Assembly: GCA_031376425.1 (NCBI GenBank)
Contig: JANMDR010000287.1
Span: 1-43,563 of the forward strand
Reading direction: 5' to 3'
Length of the DNA stretch: 43,563 nucleotides
From: JANMDR01 sp031376425
GTDB lineage: Bacteria > Pseudomonadota > Gammaproteobacteria > Burkholderiales > Usitatibacteraceae
In this document: piece after piece, positions 41,971-43,563 of the stretch
Layout of the letters: the number at the start of each line of letters is the position of its first letter
Position numbering within the stretch: the first letter of the stretch is position 1
Made by a program: the position numbers and the translations under genes
The notes under the pieces: generated by a model
Told to the model about the DNA's origin: nothing
Seen by the model: the letters and a program-made list of their open reading frames with translations, nothing else
The model's database searches: none

Positions 41971-43440
41971 ATGCAACAGAATATGAAGGCAACAATAATT
42001 AAAAGTTTTGCCCTCAACGCACTCATTTGCTTGGTTATCAGCCTCACCTTAAATTTGATCTTTGCTTCGGGCCCTTTCGAGTTAAGCAATATGGTGTGGC
42101 TGCTGTGGCTGGCTTTAGGCATTGGCGCCTTTAGCGCCATTGCAATTCTGTTCAAAATCAAAGCGGCGGTTAAGAAAGCCTTAGCGCAACCGTATGATTT
42201 ATTAAAAATTCAGCCTTCAGAACGCTCCGAATTCAACTTCACCGAAGTACGTGCCGCTGGATTGCAGCTCAATGCAATGGGCTATAGCCATTTGGGCGAC
42301 TACACCATCCCCGCACCGCAACGGCGCTATGCCCAATGTTTGGCCGGTATCTATCTTGACCCCACCGGAACCGTTTTGGTTGAAGCGCAGTACGTTGTGG
42401 CACGCGACAATATTCCTGCGGTGCAAGCTCGCGAAGTTGCTGCAATTGAAGGTATGCATTTTTCAATTTATTCCAACGTCAAAGGTACCATTCCCATCAC
42501 CTCTACAAATCATACTGCCACAGCTGCGCATTATCTGATGCGCGGTGACAATGCGGTGAGTACCACTTACCCGAACATGGCGCTAGGTGAGTTGCTATTT
42601 CAGCATGAAAAGCTCGTAAAATTTATCGAAGACCGTACTCAGGTAGATCGCTGTCAGGGGCTGACCGTTCCTCGATACGTTGCAATGCAGCGCGATACCC
42701 GCGTCCAAGCCACTAAACGTACTGGTGCGCTAAGCGGCTGGCAAATTGTGCAAGCCTTGGACGCCTTTAATACCAAGCCCCGCAGTCGCTGGACACCCGA
42801 TACTGCAACACTAAAAAAGCTTTCGGTACGGCCAATTTATACCTATGACGCCGCAGCGAGCCAAACCAGCGCGGGTATTGCTGAAGCGGCGGCGCAGCGT
42901 GCGGCAGCTGAAGCTAAAGCCGCAAATCCATTTTCTGATTTCTCCGAACCCGTAAACAATTTTAATCCGACAGCAAGCGCGCCTCATGCCGCGTTTGATG
43001 CCAATTTTGACGCCAATAATATTGCCAACAATAAAGCCGAGCGCACTGCAAAATCAACCCACTATGCACCGCCAAAAACGCAAGCCAGCGTGCCCGCTGC
43101 AAAACGCGAATACAACCCTAAAATGGACGACTATCGCGACATCATTAATGGCAGCGCCAACTGGTTTTATTGGATCGCTGCGCTCTCCGCTATCAACGCT
43201 ATTGCGACCTTTGCGGGCAGTACTTGGGGTTTTGGCCTAGGCTTAGGTATTACACAGCTTTTAGCCGGCATTGGCAGCGCTGTGGGGGGCAATAGTACAG
43301 ATGTAAGCGCAGCGGCAGGTGTGACCGCCGATGCCGCAACGGTAGAAGCCGTATCCACAGGGGTGGTGGTATTCTGCTGGGTGGGGGTAACAGCGCTTAT
43401 TGGTTTTTTTGCATGGCTAGGCTCAATACTGTTCGTTTAG
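41971..43440 (+). CDS. Unknown polytopic membrane protein (489 residues)
   Basis: An inner-membrane protein with two N-terminal helices (SFALNALICLVISLTLNLIF and VWLLWLALGIGAFSAIAILF), a soluble domain of about 280 residues, an Ala/Asn-rich disordered part (about 300-385) and two hydrophobic stretches near the C-terminus (FYWIAALSAINAIATFAG and TGVVVFCWVGVTALIGFFAW). The soluble part has FNFTEVRAAGLQLNAMGYSH and VLVEAQYVVARDNIPAVQAR, which I cannot assign to a family. The ATG at 41971 has AAGG at 6 nt. It is divergent from DUF2141; nothing recognisable follows it in the last 123 bases. Confidence 0.8.
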   Translation: MQQNMKATIIKSFALNALICLVISLTLNLIFASGPFELSNMVWLLWLALGIGAFSAIAILFKIKAAVKKALAQPYDLLKIQPSERSEFNFTEVRAAGLQLNAMGYSHLGDYTIPAPQRRYAQCLAGIYLDPTGTVLVEAQYVVARDNIPAVQAREVAAIEGMHFSIYSNVKGTIPITSTNHTATAAHYLMRGDNAVSTTYPNMALGELLFQHEKLVKFIEDRTQVDRCQGLTVPRYVAMQRDTRVQATKRTGALSGWQIVQALDAFNTKPRSRWTPDTATLKKLSVRPIYTYDAAASQTSAGIAEAAAQRAAAEAKAANPFSDFSEPVNNFNPTASAPHAAFDANFDANNIANNKAERTAKSTHYAPPKTQASVPAAKREYNPKMDDYRDIINGSANWFYWIAALSAINAIATFAGSTWGFGLGLGITQLLAGIGSAVGGNSTDVSAAAGVTADAATVEAVSTGVVVFCWVGVTALIGFFAWLGSILFV

Positions 43441-43563
43441 TTAAATTTAGCGAATTTATGCTTCGGGTTTAGTGGTGCCGGTTTTAGTAATGCAACCGTG
43501 CAATCAGGCTCAGTCGTTTTACGCTTTTTATGGTCATAGCTTGGGTAGGGCGAATTGCGTCGC

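Overview
The window looks like a chromosomal segment of a betaproteobacterium, probably Burkholderiales or a close relative, of moderate GC. The main evidence is two conserved housekeeping blocks: folC - SPOR protein - cvpA - purF - metZ (about 26.3-32.1 kb, minus strand), and cysS / TPR protein / L,D-transpeptidase / cyclophilin / lpxH (about 33.7-39.7 kb). Supporting this are a GlnB-type P-II protein next to a glutamine-dependent NAD synthetase, a DUF482 acyltransferase and fabI. The genus cannot be named from sequence reading alone. No rRNA, tRNA, CRISPR array, transposase or phage gene was seen.

Layout. (1) 0-11.9 kb, minus strand: one large peptide-type ABC importer operon. Four tandem paralogous periplasmic binding proteins are transcribed first, then two permeases and a fused double ATPase (order A-A-A-A-B-E-F, as in Yej/Opp systems). 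Small palindromic repeats lie between and even inside these genes. (2) 11.9-14.4 kb, minus: an O-antigen-ligase-like membrane protein coupled to a GT9 heptosyltransferase-like enzyme. (3) 14.5-18.0 kb, plus: fabI overlapping an SDR gene, a terminator, an exported GIN-domain (DUF2807) protein, mtfA and a terminator. (4) 18.1-20.4 kb, minus: nadE, a P-II protein behind a 14-bp tandem repeat, and an overlooked 45-codon two-helix membrane protein. (5) 20.4-25.1 kb: a DUF482 acyltransferase, then a GntR/UTRA regulator divergent from a class II aldolase, an SBF-family transporter and a TauE/SafE exporter, which look like one small catabolic or transport unit. (6) 25.1-26.3 kb: an AbrB/MazE-like small protein followed by a Schlafen AlbA_2-domain protein, the most accessory-looking cassette here. 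(7) 26.3-32.1 kb: the purine/methionine/folate housekeeping block. (8) 32.3-33.6 kb: an unknown exported protein. (9) 33.7-39.7 kb: cysS divergent from a cell-envelope block (TPR protein and L,D-transpeptidase that share a similar C-terminal NTF2-like domain, cyclophilin, lpxH). (10) 39.7-43.4 kb: an exported DUF2141 protein plus a carotenoid-oxygenase-family enzyme, divergent from an unknown three- to four-helix membrane protein.

Many genes serve the envelope: lipid A (lpxH), fatty acids (fabI), LPS/glycan transfer (GT9 and ligase), peptidoglycan cross-linking (L,D-transpeptidase) and periplasmic folding (cyclophilin). Peptide import, nitrogen sensing (P-II) and NAD synthesis suggest a heterotroph that uses peptides. 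Two families of dispersed palindromic repeats (three copies each) and one 14-bp minisatellite were found by direct reading. The best candidates for something undescribed are the AbrB-like/AlbA_2 pair, the small membrane protein after the P-II gene, the repeat element that has become part of a binding-protein N-terminus, and the two unknown envelope proteins.
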